Assembly (NCBI GenBank): GCA_910588875.1 | Contig: CAJURT010000012.1 | Location: forward strand, 1-64,000 | Source: an uncultured Lachnospiraceae bacterium | GTDB lineage: Bacteria > Bacillota > Clostridia > Lachnospirales > Lachnospiraceae | Length of the DNA: 64,000 nucleotides | Direction of reading: 5' to 3' | In this document: one piece after another, positions 8,474-16,347 of the stretch | How the letters are laid out: each line of letters opens with the position of its first letter | How positions within the stretch are numbered: position 1 is the stretch's first letter | Position numbers and translations under genes: made by a program | Notes under the pieces: generated by a model | Database searches by the model: none | What the model saw: only the letters and a program-made list of their open reading frames with translations | Told to the model about the DNA's origin: nothing

Positions 8474-8863
8474 CTACTTTTCCTCCGCCAGGTTTACCCC
8501 GGCAATCTTGATATTTACATCCAGCACTGTAAGCCCGGTCATATTCTCAATCGCTGACTTTACCTTCTCCTGTACCTTTTCGCTGACCTCCGGGATATTG
8601 TAGCCATACTTGATGTTGAGGGACAAATCCACTGACACATGTTCCTCCGTCACATCTACCTTTACGCCCTTGGACAGATTCTTCATTCCCAGCTTTCCTA
8701 CCAATTCATTGGTAATGTTCCCGGCCATGGAATCCACGCCGCCCACCTCGGTAGCCGCCAGCCCTGCAATGATTGCCACCACCTCATCTGCAATCTGTAC
8801 CTCTCCGATCCCATCTTTTTCATATACCTTTTGGGTATTTTTCTCGTCCTTGTTCTCAGCCAC
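8474..8863 (-). CDS. Asp23/Gls24 family envelope stress protein
   Basis: A 129-residue alkaline-shock-type protein. It carries the Asp23 fold: QIADEVVAIIAG, AATEVGGVDSM, then GVKVDVTEEHVSVDLSLNIKYG and VQEKVKSAIENMTGL with a final beta strand VLDVNIKIAGV. Members associate with the membrane and respond to cell-wall or alkaline stress; in Clostridia most are constitutive and of unclear role. The start codon is GTG with AGCAGGAGG 7 bases upstream. It follows spoIIIAH after 141 bases, in which no terminator is obvious. Confidence 0.93.
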   Translation of the reverse strand: MAENKDEKNTQKVYEKDGIGEVQIADEVVAIIAGLAATEVGGVDSMAGNITNELVGKLGMKNLSKGVKVDVTEEHVSVDLSLNIKYGYNIPEVSEKVQEKVKSAIENMTGLTVLDVNIKIAGVNLAEEK

Positions 8864-9004
8864 AATCCTACCTCCTGCTATTCTGCTGATCCCTTATAAC
8901 AGTCCAGAAGATCTGGAACTGCCAAGTTCCCTCACAGTTTCTGATATCATTATTATAACAAATGGAGGCAGTTTTGCATAGGGAATCTTTGGGATTTTTC
9001 CTGG

Positions 9005-9763
9005 TCACTCCAGATTCAGGAGCGTAATCACAATCCCGTCCGCCGCAACTTCTGTTTTTCTTTTCACAATATCCTCAATCTGGGCACGCTGCTGGTCGGT
9101 AATTGCCGTAGCATTGATCACCACATCCACCTTCCCATCCGTGAGGCTGACCACTGGATCCGAAAATCCTTTTGCCTGGAGCAGGGTCTCCGCCGCATTT
9201 TCCTTTTCCGCCACCGCTGTCATTGCAATCATATTTTGGATGGCCTCCTGCTTGGCTGCCTCCTCAATATTCGTATTATTGATAATGCTGTTCAAAGTCT
9301 CCTTATTTTTGGCCCGGATCTGCTCCCGGTTCAGCTGTACATTGGCTATGTAGTCGGAAACCGTCATACCGCTGGTCAGCACTGCCTCCCCGGGGTTCTC
9401 CATTCCGGCATCCTCCCCCTCATCCCAGCTGTCTATCTCCGCGTATTGCCCATTTTCCTGATAGCCATCCGCGGAAACCGGGTACTCCTCCCCTGCCATG
9501 GACTCTGCCTCCTCGATTTCACCGGTAAAATTGGATGCCGCTGCCTGGTTCTCCCTCAGTAAATCCTCATCGGAAATCTCCATCAGCCCGGCCTCATAGA
9601 CCATGTCATCACTGCTGGCCTCCAGTTCCTTTTTTCCCGCATAGTTCAGATACCCTGCCGCTGCAATCATAATCGCTAAGGTCGTGATGATAATCTGATT
9701 CCTGCGGAACAGCTTTTTCATGTTGCCGTCCTTCAGCTTCATTCCAAATTTTCGTTCTCTCAT
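9005..9763 (-). CDS. spoIIIAH: Stage III sporulation protein AH
   Basis: A 252-residue protein with one N-terminal membrane helix (about residues 22-40) and a long acidic region. The conserved C-terminal ring-forming domain follows (about 140-252, with QLNREQIRAKNKETLNSII and IEDIVKRKTEVAADGIVI). In the family it is the mother-cell partner of forespore SpoIIQ and forms the channel between the two cells. The start has AAGGAG 10 bases upstream; internal ATGs at residues 8 and 15 are possible. It is the last gene of the operon, 14 bases after spoIIIAG. Confidence 0.93.
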   Translation of the reverse strand: MRERKFGMKLKDGNMKKLFRRNQIIITTLAIMIAAAGYLNYAGKKELEASSDDMVYEAGLMEISDEDLLRENQAAASNFTGEIEEAESMAGEEYPVSADGYQENGQYAEIDSWDEGEDAGMENPGEAVLTSGMTVSDYIANVQLNREQIRAKNKETLNSIINNTNIEEAAKQEAIQNMIAMTAVAEKENAAETLLQAKGFSDPVVSLTDGKVDVVINATAITDQQRAQIEDIVKRKTEVAADGIVITLLNLE

Positions 9764-9777
9764 AATCTGACACTCCT

Positions 9778-10449
9778 TTACTCCACCCGCTTTAGTACTT
9801 TTATCTTATGTGCCGGCAGCCCAAATAATGCTTCCATCGCAGCAGAAATTTCTGCCCGGACGCCTGGGGCACCCCCTCCTTGTGCGCTGATTATGATCCC
9901 TGAAATCTCCGGGCACAGTTCCTTGGCAACCATAGGGGTATTTTGCCCGCCCCCGGAAATCATGGCTGTATTATGCTCCTGCTCCTGGTTTTCAACCTTG
10001 CGTGTCCCCCCGCTGCTGTCCTGCTCCTCCGTGAGGGAACGGCTGCTGCTGCCATCCACATGGACCACCTTCTCTGCCGAAGACTTCAGCACGATCATCA
10101 CGTCAACCTCACCTACCCCCTCCACATTCTTCAGGATTTCCCGCACCCGGCGTTCCAGTTCTGCCTCATAGCTGCTGTTTGCGCCAGCTGCCGCCGGCAC
10201 TGCCCCATCCTCTCCCCAGCCGCCCCCTGCCTGGCTGCTCTCCTCTTCTCCTGCACCGCCCCCGAAACCATCAGCCCGTTTTATGCCGCCTGTACCTGGA
10301 GCGTCCCCCTCTGCCGTATTTTCCTGCCTCTCCCTTATCCCCTGCCTGGCCAAACGGTCTGCCGGGAAGGCCAGAATACATAAAATAATACCAATTGTCA
10401 GCAAAAACAGCCATTTATCCCTACCCTTCAATGACTTGAATTTCCACAT
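9778..10449 (-). CDS. spoIIIAG: Stage III sporulation protein AG
   Basis: A 223-residue protein with one membrane helix (WLFLLTIGIILCILAFP), a low-complexity Gly/Glu-rich linker, and the ring-building domain (RRVREILKNVEGVGEVDVMIVL). It ends in SGIIISAQGGGAPGVRAEISAAM and LPAHKIKVLKR. In B. subtilis it forms a large ring in the feeding-tube complex. The start at 10449 is fixed by GGAGGAGG just upstream and overlaps spoIIIAF by 29 bases. The longer open frame from 10566 would add an arginine-rich extension antisense-like in composition. Confidence 0.93.
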   Translation of the reverse strand: MWKFKSLKGRDKWLFLLTIGIILCILAFPADRLARQGIRERQENTAEGDAPGTGGIKRADGFGGGAGEEESSQAGGGWGEDGAVPAAAGANSSYEAELERRVREILKNVEGVGEVDVMIVLKSSAEKVVHVDGSSSRSLTEEQDSSGGTRKVENQEQEHNTAMISGGGQNTPMVAKELCPEISGIIISAQGGGAPGVRAEISAAMEALFGLPAHKIKVLKRVE

Positions 10450-11101
10450 AATCCTCCTCCAGTTCATAATAGGACACGATTTTCCTCCGCAGCCTTCCCA
10501 CTGCCGAATATTCCTTTTCCTGCTGCCCTTTATCCGCCGCCTCCTTTTGCCCCTCCTTCTCCCCAATATTCTTTATCTCCTCAACCACTACTGGCACAAC
10601 GGCCGTTTCCCCTATGGCTTTTCCTTCTTCCTCCTGGTTCTCCCCTCCTGTTATCCCCCCCTTTTCATTCTCCCCCAGCCCTATCTGCATCTCGATGCGC
10701 ACCACATGGCCAAACTCTGCCTCTGTTTCTTCCTCCCCTATTTTTGCCCGGCACCCATAGACAACAAACCCCATATCCCTGGCCATATAGGTAAGATCCT
10801 CCGCCACTGCCTGTTCATACTGCCCGATGATCTGCCCGAGCCTTTGCTTTTCCATTCCCAGGATTTCCTTCTTTAAATCCTTTGCCTCATATTGGAGCAC
10901 CAGCGCCTCATAAACCCTGGCAATTTTCTCCTCCAGCCCCAATCCCCCCGTCAGAGGGCGGGCCACCAGCAGAATGGTTGCCATTCCTGCAAACAGACGG
11001 ACATATTTCTGATAATTTTTTCCCGGAATTAAATTGTCAAGCACTGCCAGAAACAGTAAAAAGCCAATGATGCTCCTGATCCATCCATATATCCCGTCCA
11101 A
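10421..11101 (-). CDS. spoIIIAF: Stage III sporulation protein AF
   Basis: A 226-residue protein with two N-terminal membrane helices (IIGFLLFLAVLDNLIPG and YVRLFAGMATILLVARPL) and a soluble coiled part with a GDxG-like ring domain near residues 85-140. It belongs to the SpoIIIA-SpoIIQ transport complex. The start is TTG, with TGGAGGG 5 bases upstream. The linker around 145-200 is highly charged and variable, as in relatives. It follows spoIIIAE after 16 bases. Confidence 0.92.
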   Translation of the reverse strand: MDGIYGWIRSIIGFLLFLAVLDNLIPGKNYQKYVRLFAGMATILLVARPLTGGLGLEEKIARVYEALVLQYEAKDLKKEILGMEKQRLGQIIGQYEQAVAEDLTYMARDMGFVVYGCRAKIGEEETEAEFGHVVRIEMQIGLGENEKGGITGGENQEEEGKAIGETAVVPVVVEEIKNIGEKEGQKEAADKGQQEKEYSAVGRLRRKIVSYYELEEDYVEIQVIEG

Positions 11102-11117
11102 ACCTGCCCTCCATCAT

Positions 11118-12293
11118 TTAAGCCCCCAGATAGACGCCATTCGTCCCCAGGCAGACCAAAGCAATCGTTGCCGCAAACAGCAGCAGCCCCGAGGCTGCCA
11201 GGCCAAGCAGCATCCTCTGGCCCTCTGCCACACTGCTGATGCACGCTACCAGCCGCTTATCCCCCACCGGCTGCAGGATCCCTGCCACAGAACGGTACAA
11301 AATCAAAAGGATTGCCAGTTTAAGCAGGGGGACGGCGCTCAATACCACCAGCACAACCACTGCAGCCGCCCCCATGCTGTTTTTTACCAGTACCCCCGTG
11401 CCAAGCACCATTTTCGTCACTGCCCCTGCCCCGTCCCCAATCCCCGGTATCACCTGCAAAAGCCGGTTGATCCCTGCCATCTGGAGGGAATCCGCATATG
11501 GCAATACCATCCCCTGGATCAGCTGGAATCCCAATACCAGCCCCAAAAGGGACCGGCTCCCCCAGCAGGCCAGGGACCGCAAAAGTTCTGTCAGGCGGGT
11601 AAGCATGTCCTCCCTGACTATATTCCCTGCCAGGACAAGCAAAATATATACCCGGGTTACCGGCAGGATCAGCCTCAAATACAGCCACTGGACCGCTGCA
11701 ATCAGTAACAGCAAAAATTCCATCCAGGCAACGGATGAGGCGCTGCCCCCTGCCCAGGCCACTACCGGAAAATAACAGGGAACCAGCACCTTCATAAATT
11801 CCACCTGATGCGTCAGCACACTCCCTACAATAGCCATACTGTCTGTAAAAGAAGAGGCCAACACCGTAAATACCAGCAGGTATGTCATAAAGAACGCGGT
11901 TTCCGAGATCTGTCCTTCCGCAAAGATATGGGAAAAATTTGCAAAAACAGCCCCAATCAGTCCCAGGGCTAAAAGTTCCCCTGCCAGGCGCCCTCCGCGG
12001 GAAACCTCCTGGAGCAGGGATTGTTTCAGCCCTCCCACCGCCATCTCCCCGGCCTTCTGCCACTCTCCTGCTGCCAGCGCTTTCGCCAATCCCGAAAAGC
12101 TGACCTCCATTCCCCCATCACTGGCCCTTCCCTCTAAAAAGTGGTCAATTCCTTCCCACTCCCCTGCCATCCTTTCCTCCCAAAGTCCAAAATCCGGCTC
12201 CTCCCTCTCTGCCGCAGCCGCTGTCAGCATCATCCATGGCATCAGAAGGCATATTGCCACTGCCCTAATCCCTGCCACTGCCCATCTGCTCAT
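11118..12293 (-). CDS. spoIIIAE: Stage III sporulation protein AE
   Basis: A 391-residue polytopic membrane protein with a cleavable-looking signal peptide (first 28 residues, ending AAAA) and about seven membrane helices. Conserved stretches include LIGAVFANFSHIF, VEFMKVLVPCYFPVVAW and PGIGDGAGAVTKMVLGTGVLVKN. It resembles secretion-system membrane components and is thought to form the membrane core of the channel. The spacing to spoIIIAD is 37 bases. Confidence 0.94.
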   Translation of the reverse strand: MSRWAVAGIRAVAICLLMPWMMLTAAAAEREEPDFGLWEERMAGEWEGIDHFLEGRASDGGMEVSFSGLAKALAAGEWQKAGEMAVGGLKQSLLQEVSRGGRLAGELLALGLIGAVFANFSHIFAEGQISETAFFMTYLLVFTVLASSFTDSMAIVGSVLTHQVEFMKVLVPCYFPVVAWAGGSASSVAWMEFLLLLIAAVQWLYLRLILPVTRVYILLVLAGNIVREDMLTRLTELLRSLACWGSRSLLGLVLGFQLIQGMVLPYADSLQMAGINRLLQVIPGIGDGAGAVTKMVLGTGVLVKNSMGAAAVVVLVVLSAVPLLKLAILLILYRSVAGILQPVGDKRLVACISSVAEGQRMLLGLAASGLLLFAATIALVCLGTNGVYLGA

Positions 12294-12330
12294 CCCTTTT
12301 ACCCCACCTTATTTTCCCGGCCAGGAGCCT

Positions 12331-12717
12331 TTAAGCCATCAGTTCCTTAAGCGCCTCTAAAAGCGCCAGCATCACTGGCATGCTCATTGCCATAATCGAC
12401 AGCTTCCCGAATATTTCAATCTGGTTCCCAATCGAACCATACCCCGCATCCTTGCAGATCCCGGCTGCAAACTCTGCTATATAAGTAATCCCTGTAATCT
12501 TTAACAATGTCATCAGATATACCTGGTTGATCTGGACCATCTCCTGGATCCGCCTTGCCGCATCCAGGATCGACTCCAGCTTTGATGCCCCGCAGAAAAA
12601 AATAAAACAGACAGCCGCGGCAGCCAGGTAAGTCCCATACTCCCCCTTTAGCCCTTTCAGCTGCACTGCCAGCATCACCGTAATTATACCCACCACACTG
12701 ATGGCAATCACTGTCAT
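12331..12717 (-). CDS. spoIIIAD: Stage III sporulation protein AD
   Basis: A 128-residue membrane protein with four hydrophobic helices: MTVIAISVVGIITVML, YGTYLAAAAVCFIFF, the VYLMTLLKITGITYIAEF segment, and LSIMAMSMPVMLALLEAL. The start at 12717 lies 7 bases after GGAGGG; the ATG at 12723 is too close to it. Together with SpoIIIAC it is a small subunit of the SpoIIIA membrane complex. Confidence 0.93.
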   Translation of the reverse strand: MTVIAISVVGIITVMLAVQLKGLKGEYGTYLAAAAVCFIFFCGASKLESILDAARRIQEMVQINQVYLMTLLKITGITYIAEFAAGICKDAGYGSIGNQIEIFGKLSIMAMSMPVMLALLEALKELMA

Positions 12718-12728
12718 ATGCATCCCTC

Positions 12729-12923
12729 CTACAATGCAAACAGGCTTTTTATGGTCTCAAACAATTCGTAAATATAAGGAACCATCCAGAACAATACCAG
12801 AATCAGCCCTGCCAGGCTGGTTAAAAACGCCTGTTCCTCCCGTCCGCTATGCTTCAATATCTGGCAGATCACAGAAACCAAAATCCCCACCGCCGCAATT
12901 TTAAAAATCAGGTTGACTCCCAT
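12729..12923 (-). CDS. spoIIIAC: Stage III sporulation protein AC
   Basis: A 64-residue protein with two helices (LIFKIAAVGILVSVICQIL and FLTSLAGLILVLFWMVPYI) separated by a charged turn KHSGREEQ, as in all SpoIIIAC. The ATG at 12923 has GGAGGAATGT upstream; the upstream in-frame ATG at 12947 lies before that site. It is 24 bases downstream of spoIIIAB. Confidence 0.93.
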   Translation of the reverse strand: MGVNLIFKIAAVGILVSVICQILKHSGREEQAFLTSLAGLILVLFWMVPYIYELFETIKSLFAL

Positions 12924-12947
12924 ACATTCCTCCGTCTCCTTGTGCAA

Positions 12948-13481
12948 TCACAACACCAAAACTGCCAGGAACAGGCCGCCCATTACCCCCAAGCTTGTAT
13001 ACAAGCGGCATTTCTCCTCCTGCCGGTCCCTCAGGCCACTGATTGCCAGATCCAGTTGTTCCAGATAAAGCAAAAGGTTCCTCTCCTGCATGTCCCTGTC
13101 CAAATAGCCCAGATGCTCCCCCAACGCTGCCAGGGACTGCCTGTCCGTTTGGGCCAGGGGGGCCTCCGGGCTGATCCCTGCCACCTCTTCCTTCCATATC
13201 TCACAAAACGTTTTGCCCTGCTGCCCGTCCAACCTCCTTGCAACCTGCAAAAAAAATTCCGGGAGCACTCCCTCCATCCGCTGCCCTACCGCCTCAAAGG
13301 CCTCCGGAAGCGGGGCATTTGCATATATGATTTGCCCTTTCAGCAAAAATATCATCTGCCTTAACTCCACAAGCATTCCAAGCCTCTGCCGGTAACTGGC
13401 TGCCATCCAGGAACCATACCCCGATGTCCCGGCCACTACCATCCCACAGCCGGCAGCTTTCAGAAAAAAACTAACCGTCAT
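12948..13481 (-). CDS. spoIIIAB: Stage III sporulation protein AB
   Basis: A 177-residue protein with an N-terminal membrane helix, a helical soluble domain (RQRLGMLVELRQMIFLLKGQI, then YANAPLPEAFEAVGQR) and a C-terminal helix (LGVMGGLFLAVLVL). The fold resembles secretion-system F proteins. The ATG at 13481 is preceded by GGAGGGAGG and overlaps the end of spoIIIAA by 11 bases. Confidence 0.93.
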   Translation of the reverse strand: MTVSFFLKAAGCGMVVAGTSGYGSWMAASYRQRLGMLVELRQMIFLLKGQIIYANAPLPEAFEAVGQRMEGVLPEFFLQVARRLDGQQGKTFCEIWKEEVAGISPEAPLAQTDRQSLAALGEHLGYLDRDMQERNLLLYLEQLDLAISGLRDRQEEKCRLYTSLGVMGGLFLAVLVL

Positions 13482-14442
13482 AAGCCTCCCTCCCCGGCCG
13501 GTCCAGCCTTGCCCCCCGGGAATCATAGATCTGTCCCACATTCCCCGGCCCGCCCTGGCTGTTTAAGATGACATACCGTTCAAACCACCTGTCCTGCACC
13601 ATTTTCTTTAACACAGGCTTCTGCCGGATATCATCCATTGAAGTTCCATGTACCGTGGCGATCAGGCGGCAGCCGCAGTTCATGGCATATTCTATTGCCT
13701 CCAGTTCCTGCCAGCTCCCGATTTCGTCCACAGCAATCACCTGAGGCGACATGGTACGGATCAGCATCATCATCCCCAGCGCCTTCGGGCAGCAATCCAG
13801 GACATCTGTCCGGATCCCCAGGTCATTCTGCGGCACCCCCTGGTAGCAGGCCCCTATTTCCGAACGCTCATCCACCACCCCCACCGTAACCCCTGGGCAC
13901 AAATTGCTTCCGTTTGACAGCTGGCGGATAATGTCCCGCAAAAGGGTGGTCTTCCCGCACCGCGGCGCCGAAATCAGCAGTGTATGTAAAACCTTCCCCT
14001 GGTCAAGCAGATAAGGCAAAACCTTATTTGCGCATCCGAGGATCTGATGGGACAGGCGTACATTGACAAAGGAAATGAACTTCATGCTGCGGATCCCCTT
14101 TGGATCCGCCACCACCTTCCCCGCAATACCAATCCTGTGCCCGCCCTGAATGGTGATAAAGCCTTGCTTTATCTCCTCTTCAAATGCATACAGGGAATAC
14201 TCGCTGATATATTCCAGGGTCTCTTTTATATCCTTCCTGCTTACCCGGAAACTATCCCCTGCCCTTTTGCTCAGCTGCCCGTCAGAAGCTATATAAAATT
14301 CATGGTTGTTATGAATCATAAGAAGCGGCGAATGTACCCGCAGGCGAATCTCCTGTACCTGCTCAAAGTCTACGGATACCTGCCTGAGAATGTTTCTGAT
14401 ATCTTTAGAAAAAATCCGGATTAAATCATCTCTTCCAACAAT
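13471..14442 (-). CDS. spoIIIAA: Stage III sporulation protein AA, AAA-type ATPase, likely AUU start
   Basis: A secretion-type ATPase of the mother-cell SpoIIIA complex. Walker A is ISAPRCGKTTLL, Walker B is VIAVDEIGS, and TVHG follows. The first ATG in frame (14319) leaves the protein about 40 residues short. Upstream, 41 further in-frame codons without a stop encode the conserved N-terminus (LIRIFSKDIRNIL, then EIRLRVHSPLLM). No ATG, GTG or TTG occurs in frame in that stretch. An ATT at 14442-14440 has GAGGGGAGGGG 6 bases upstream, so initiation at AUU, as in infC, is the best reading and gives 323 aa, the usual length. A frameshift or sequencing error is the alternative. Confidence 0.88.
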   Translation of the reverse strand: MVGRDDLIRIFSKDIRNILRQVSVDFEQVQEIRLRVHSPLLMIHNNHEFYIASDGQLSKRAGDSFRVSRKDIKETLEYISEYSLYAFEEEIKQGFITIQGGHRIGIAGKVVADPKGIRSMKFISFVNVRLSHQILGCANKVLPYLLDQGKVLHTLLISAPRCGKTTLLRDIIRQLSNGSNLCPGVTVGVVDERSEIGACYQGVPQNDLGIRTDVLDCCPKALGMMMLIRTMSPQVIAVDEIGSWQELEAIEYAMNCGCRLIATVHGTSMDDIRQKPVLKKMVQDRWFERYVILNSQGGPGNVGQIYDSRGARLDRPGREAYDG

Positions 14443-14450
14443 AAAAATCC

Positions 14451-14543
14451 CCTCCCCTCATATACTGTATCCCGGAGGCAGCGCCGCAGCATGGCTGGCA
14501 GCATGTCTCTGCTTCACTCCGTAATACAATATATGAGGGGAGG
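14451..14543 (-). repeat. 18-bp inverted repeat around the spoIIIAA leader
   Basis: The arms 14451-14468 and 14526-14543 match 17 of 18 bases as inverted copies; in RNA the mismatch would be a G-U pair. The near arm contains the spoIIIAA ribosome-binding site and the far arm a sigma-E-like -10. The 57-base interval has no gene. Confidence 0.75.
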
Positions 14544-14555
14544 GACAAAATATGC
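14528..14555 (-). promoter_or_regulatory. Possible sigma-E promoter of the spoIIIA operon
   Basis: On the minus strand GCATATT (14555-14549) and CATATATT (14535-14528) are 13 bases apart, close to the mother-cell sigma-E pattern (kmATATT, CATACAmT). spoIIIA is a sigma-E operon in B. subtilis. The match is imperfect and assigned by eye. Confidence 0.5.
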
Positions 14556-14594
14556 TTGTGTCCGCCCTGTCTTTCTCACTGCCCGGTCAAGACA

Positions 14595-15446
14595 CTAGTC
14601 CTCCTCGCCTGAGGAAGAACCGCCTGACAGAATGTCATCATCCATCATCGCACCGGAATTGTCAAACTCATACTCCAGCCCGTCAATCATATAAGTCCCC
14701 GTAACCATGGCGCCGGAAGGGGTTCCCTTTTCATCACAGTAATATCTCTTATTCTCCCAGTCAATCCAACCGGTCTTCATATATCCCTGGCCATCAAACA
14801 TGTAGTACTTTCCGCTTGCCGGATCCATAAACCAGCTGTTTGCCGGATATGTCCCGTCAGCCCTGCGGTACCACCAGCCCACGGCATCCTGCAGCCACTG
14901 CCCTTCGGCAGGCGCCGCCGTTCCTTCCTCCTGGTTTCCCGGGGTCTGCTGTGTGGCTTCCCCTTGGGAGGACGTCTCCGTACCCTGGGGCATCCCCGGG
15001 CCTTCCTTGCTTGTGTCAACTGCTTTCCCTGACTTGTTGTACTCTGCACGTTCTTCCGAAATATAAAGGCCATCGGAATAATCCGACCAGGAACCGTCGG
15101 AATATTCTTTGCTCTTCTCCTTCGCTAACGCACGCACCCGGAAGCTATAGTCCCCCTCCTTATCCATCTTGCGCTTAAAATTATAGGTGGTCTTGGTTCC
15201 CTTGACCTTGACTGATGCCACCCTGGACTCGTCCCGGTACAAGGCAACCTCATACTGGTTGGCATCCTCCACGGCCTCCCAGACGGCCTCCGTCCACTTG
15301 CTCTCATTCTCCTCGTCCTCGTTCCAGTATACCTCGGACACTGTATCCAGTTTTGTTTTCGCCCACACGGACACAGCTGCTGCCACCGACAAAACCATTG
15401 CCGCCGAAATAACCGCCAGCCGCTTTCCCATATTTTCCCGTTTCAT
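14595..15446 (-). CDS. Secreted protein with fibronectin-like and choline-binding-type repeats
   Basis: A 283-residue protein with a signal peptide (basic start, then LAVISAAMVLSVAAAVSVWA). Next is a fibronectin-type III-like domain (about 30-130: WEAVEDANQYEVALYRDE, YNFKRKMDKEGDYSFRVRA) and a Gln/Thr/Gly-rich linker. The C-terminus holds aromatic wall-binding repeats (GWWYRRADGTYPANSWF, GYMKTGWIDWENKRYYC). No catalytic domain is visible, so it is probably a cell-surface or matrix protein. The ribosome-binding site is AGGAGTAAAG. The gene is alone between the spoIIIA promoter and the 265-bp inverted-repeat element. Confidence 0.85.
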   Translation of the reverse strand: MKRENMGKRLAVISAAMVLSVAAAVSVWAKTKLDTVSEVYWNEDEENESKWTEAVWEAVEDANQYEVALYRDESRVASVKVKGTKTTYNFKRKMDKEGDYSFRVRALAKEKSKEYSDGSWSDYSDGLYISEERAEYNKSGKAVDTSKEGPGMPQGTETSSQGEATQQTPGNQEEGTAAPAEGQWLQDAVGWWYRRADGTYPANSWFMDPASGKYYMFDGQGYMKTGWIDWENKRYYCDEKGTPSGAMVTGTYMIDGLEYEFDNSGAMMDDDILSGGSSSGEED

Positions 15447-15589
15447 CTTTACTCCTCCTGTCCTTTACTCGCCAAAGCGCCCCGTACTCTTTTTCCGCTG
15501 CCCCCGGCAATTCCAGTATAAATCAGCGGGACAGCAAATTCAACCATTTATTGCCACCCATTTCTTATAATTTCATAAACTAGTTACAA

Positions 15590-15854
15590 TTCATGGGCAA
15601 TGTCAGTAAGTTAAGGGATCGCGAAACACAGCCAGGGAAACGGGGAGAGAAGCCATCGGAAAGGGTCTGCAGATTTTGACTTTGCAGAGATTTAGAAATC
15701 CTTGAATTTTCGTTTCGTTTTTAGCAAAATTCAGAAATTTTAGGAATTCTTGATCTCGAAACCGGAAAAAGCAGCAGACCCTCTACGATGGCTTCGCTCC
15801 CCGCTTCCCTGGCGTACCTTTTGGAACAGCTTAACTAACTGACATTGCCCATGA
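15590..15854. repeat. 265-bp imperfect inverted-repeat element
   Basis: The two halves are inverted copies with interruptions. The ends TTCATGGGCAATGTCAGT and ACTGACATTGCCCATGAA are exact complements. Further in, GCCAGGGAAACGGGGAG matches CTCCCCGCTTCCCTGG, and GGGTCTGC matches GCAGACCC. The centre is AT-rich. No reading frame is evident. It starts 14 bases past the rlmH stop. This layout suggests a MITE-like or large hairpin element; the rest of the 15447-15867 gap shows nothing else. Confidence 0.8.
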
Positions 15855-15867
15855 ACAGTAAGATAAA

Positions 15868-16347
15868 CTACTTATGGTACGGCTCTCCTGCAATAATGCG
15901 GTAACTCCGGTAAATCTGCTCCAAAAGGATCACCCGCATCAGCTGGTGCGGGAAGGTCATCCTGGAAAAGCTTAACGCTTCATCGGCACGCCTAAGCACT
16001 GCCTCTGACAGCCCCAAAGAACCGCCAATAACAAACACCACCTGGCTCTTTCCCCCAATCCCCAGCTGTTCTATTTTCTCCGCCAGCCCTTCGGAACTTG
16101 CCGTCTCCCCTTCGATGGCAAGGGCTATCACATAAGCCCCCTCCTTGATTTGGGACAGGATCCGCTGCCCCTCCCGTTCCTTAATCTGCCTTTTTTGTTC
16201 CTCACTGGCTTTATCCGGTGTCTTTTCATCTGCCACCTGGAGAATCTCCAGCTTACAATACTTCCCCAGCCGTTTTGCATACTCCCCAACCGCATCCGCA
16301 AAGAACCGTTCTTTTATCTTCCCCACTGCTACCAGCGTAATCTTCAT
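15868..16347 (-). CDS. rlmH: 23S rRNA pseudouridine-1915 N3-methyltransferase
   Basis: A 159-residue SPOUT-class enzyme that methylates pseudouridine 1915 in helix 69 of 23S rRNA using SAM. It starts with MKITLVAVGKIKE and holds the knot region FVIGGSLGLSE, then ALSFSRMTFPHQLMRVILLEQIYRS and the C-terminal GEPYHK. The length is exactly that of the family. The start has AGAGGGA 6 bases upstream. It overlaps the upstream esterase gene by 4 bases (ATGA). Confidence 0.97.
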   Translation of the reverse strand: MKITLVAVGKIKERFFADAVGEYAKRLGKYCKLEILQVADEKTPDKASEEQKRQIKEREGQRILSQIKEGAYVIALAIEGETASSEGLAEKIEQLGIGGKSQVVFVIGGSLGLSEAVLRRADEALSFSRMTFPHQLMRVILLEQIYRSYRIIAGEPYHK

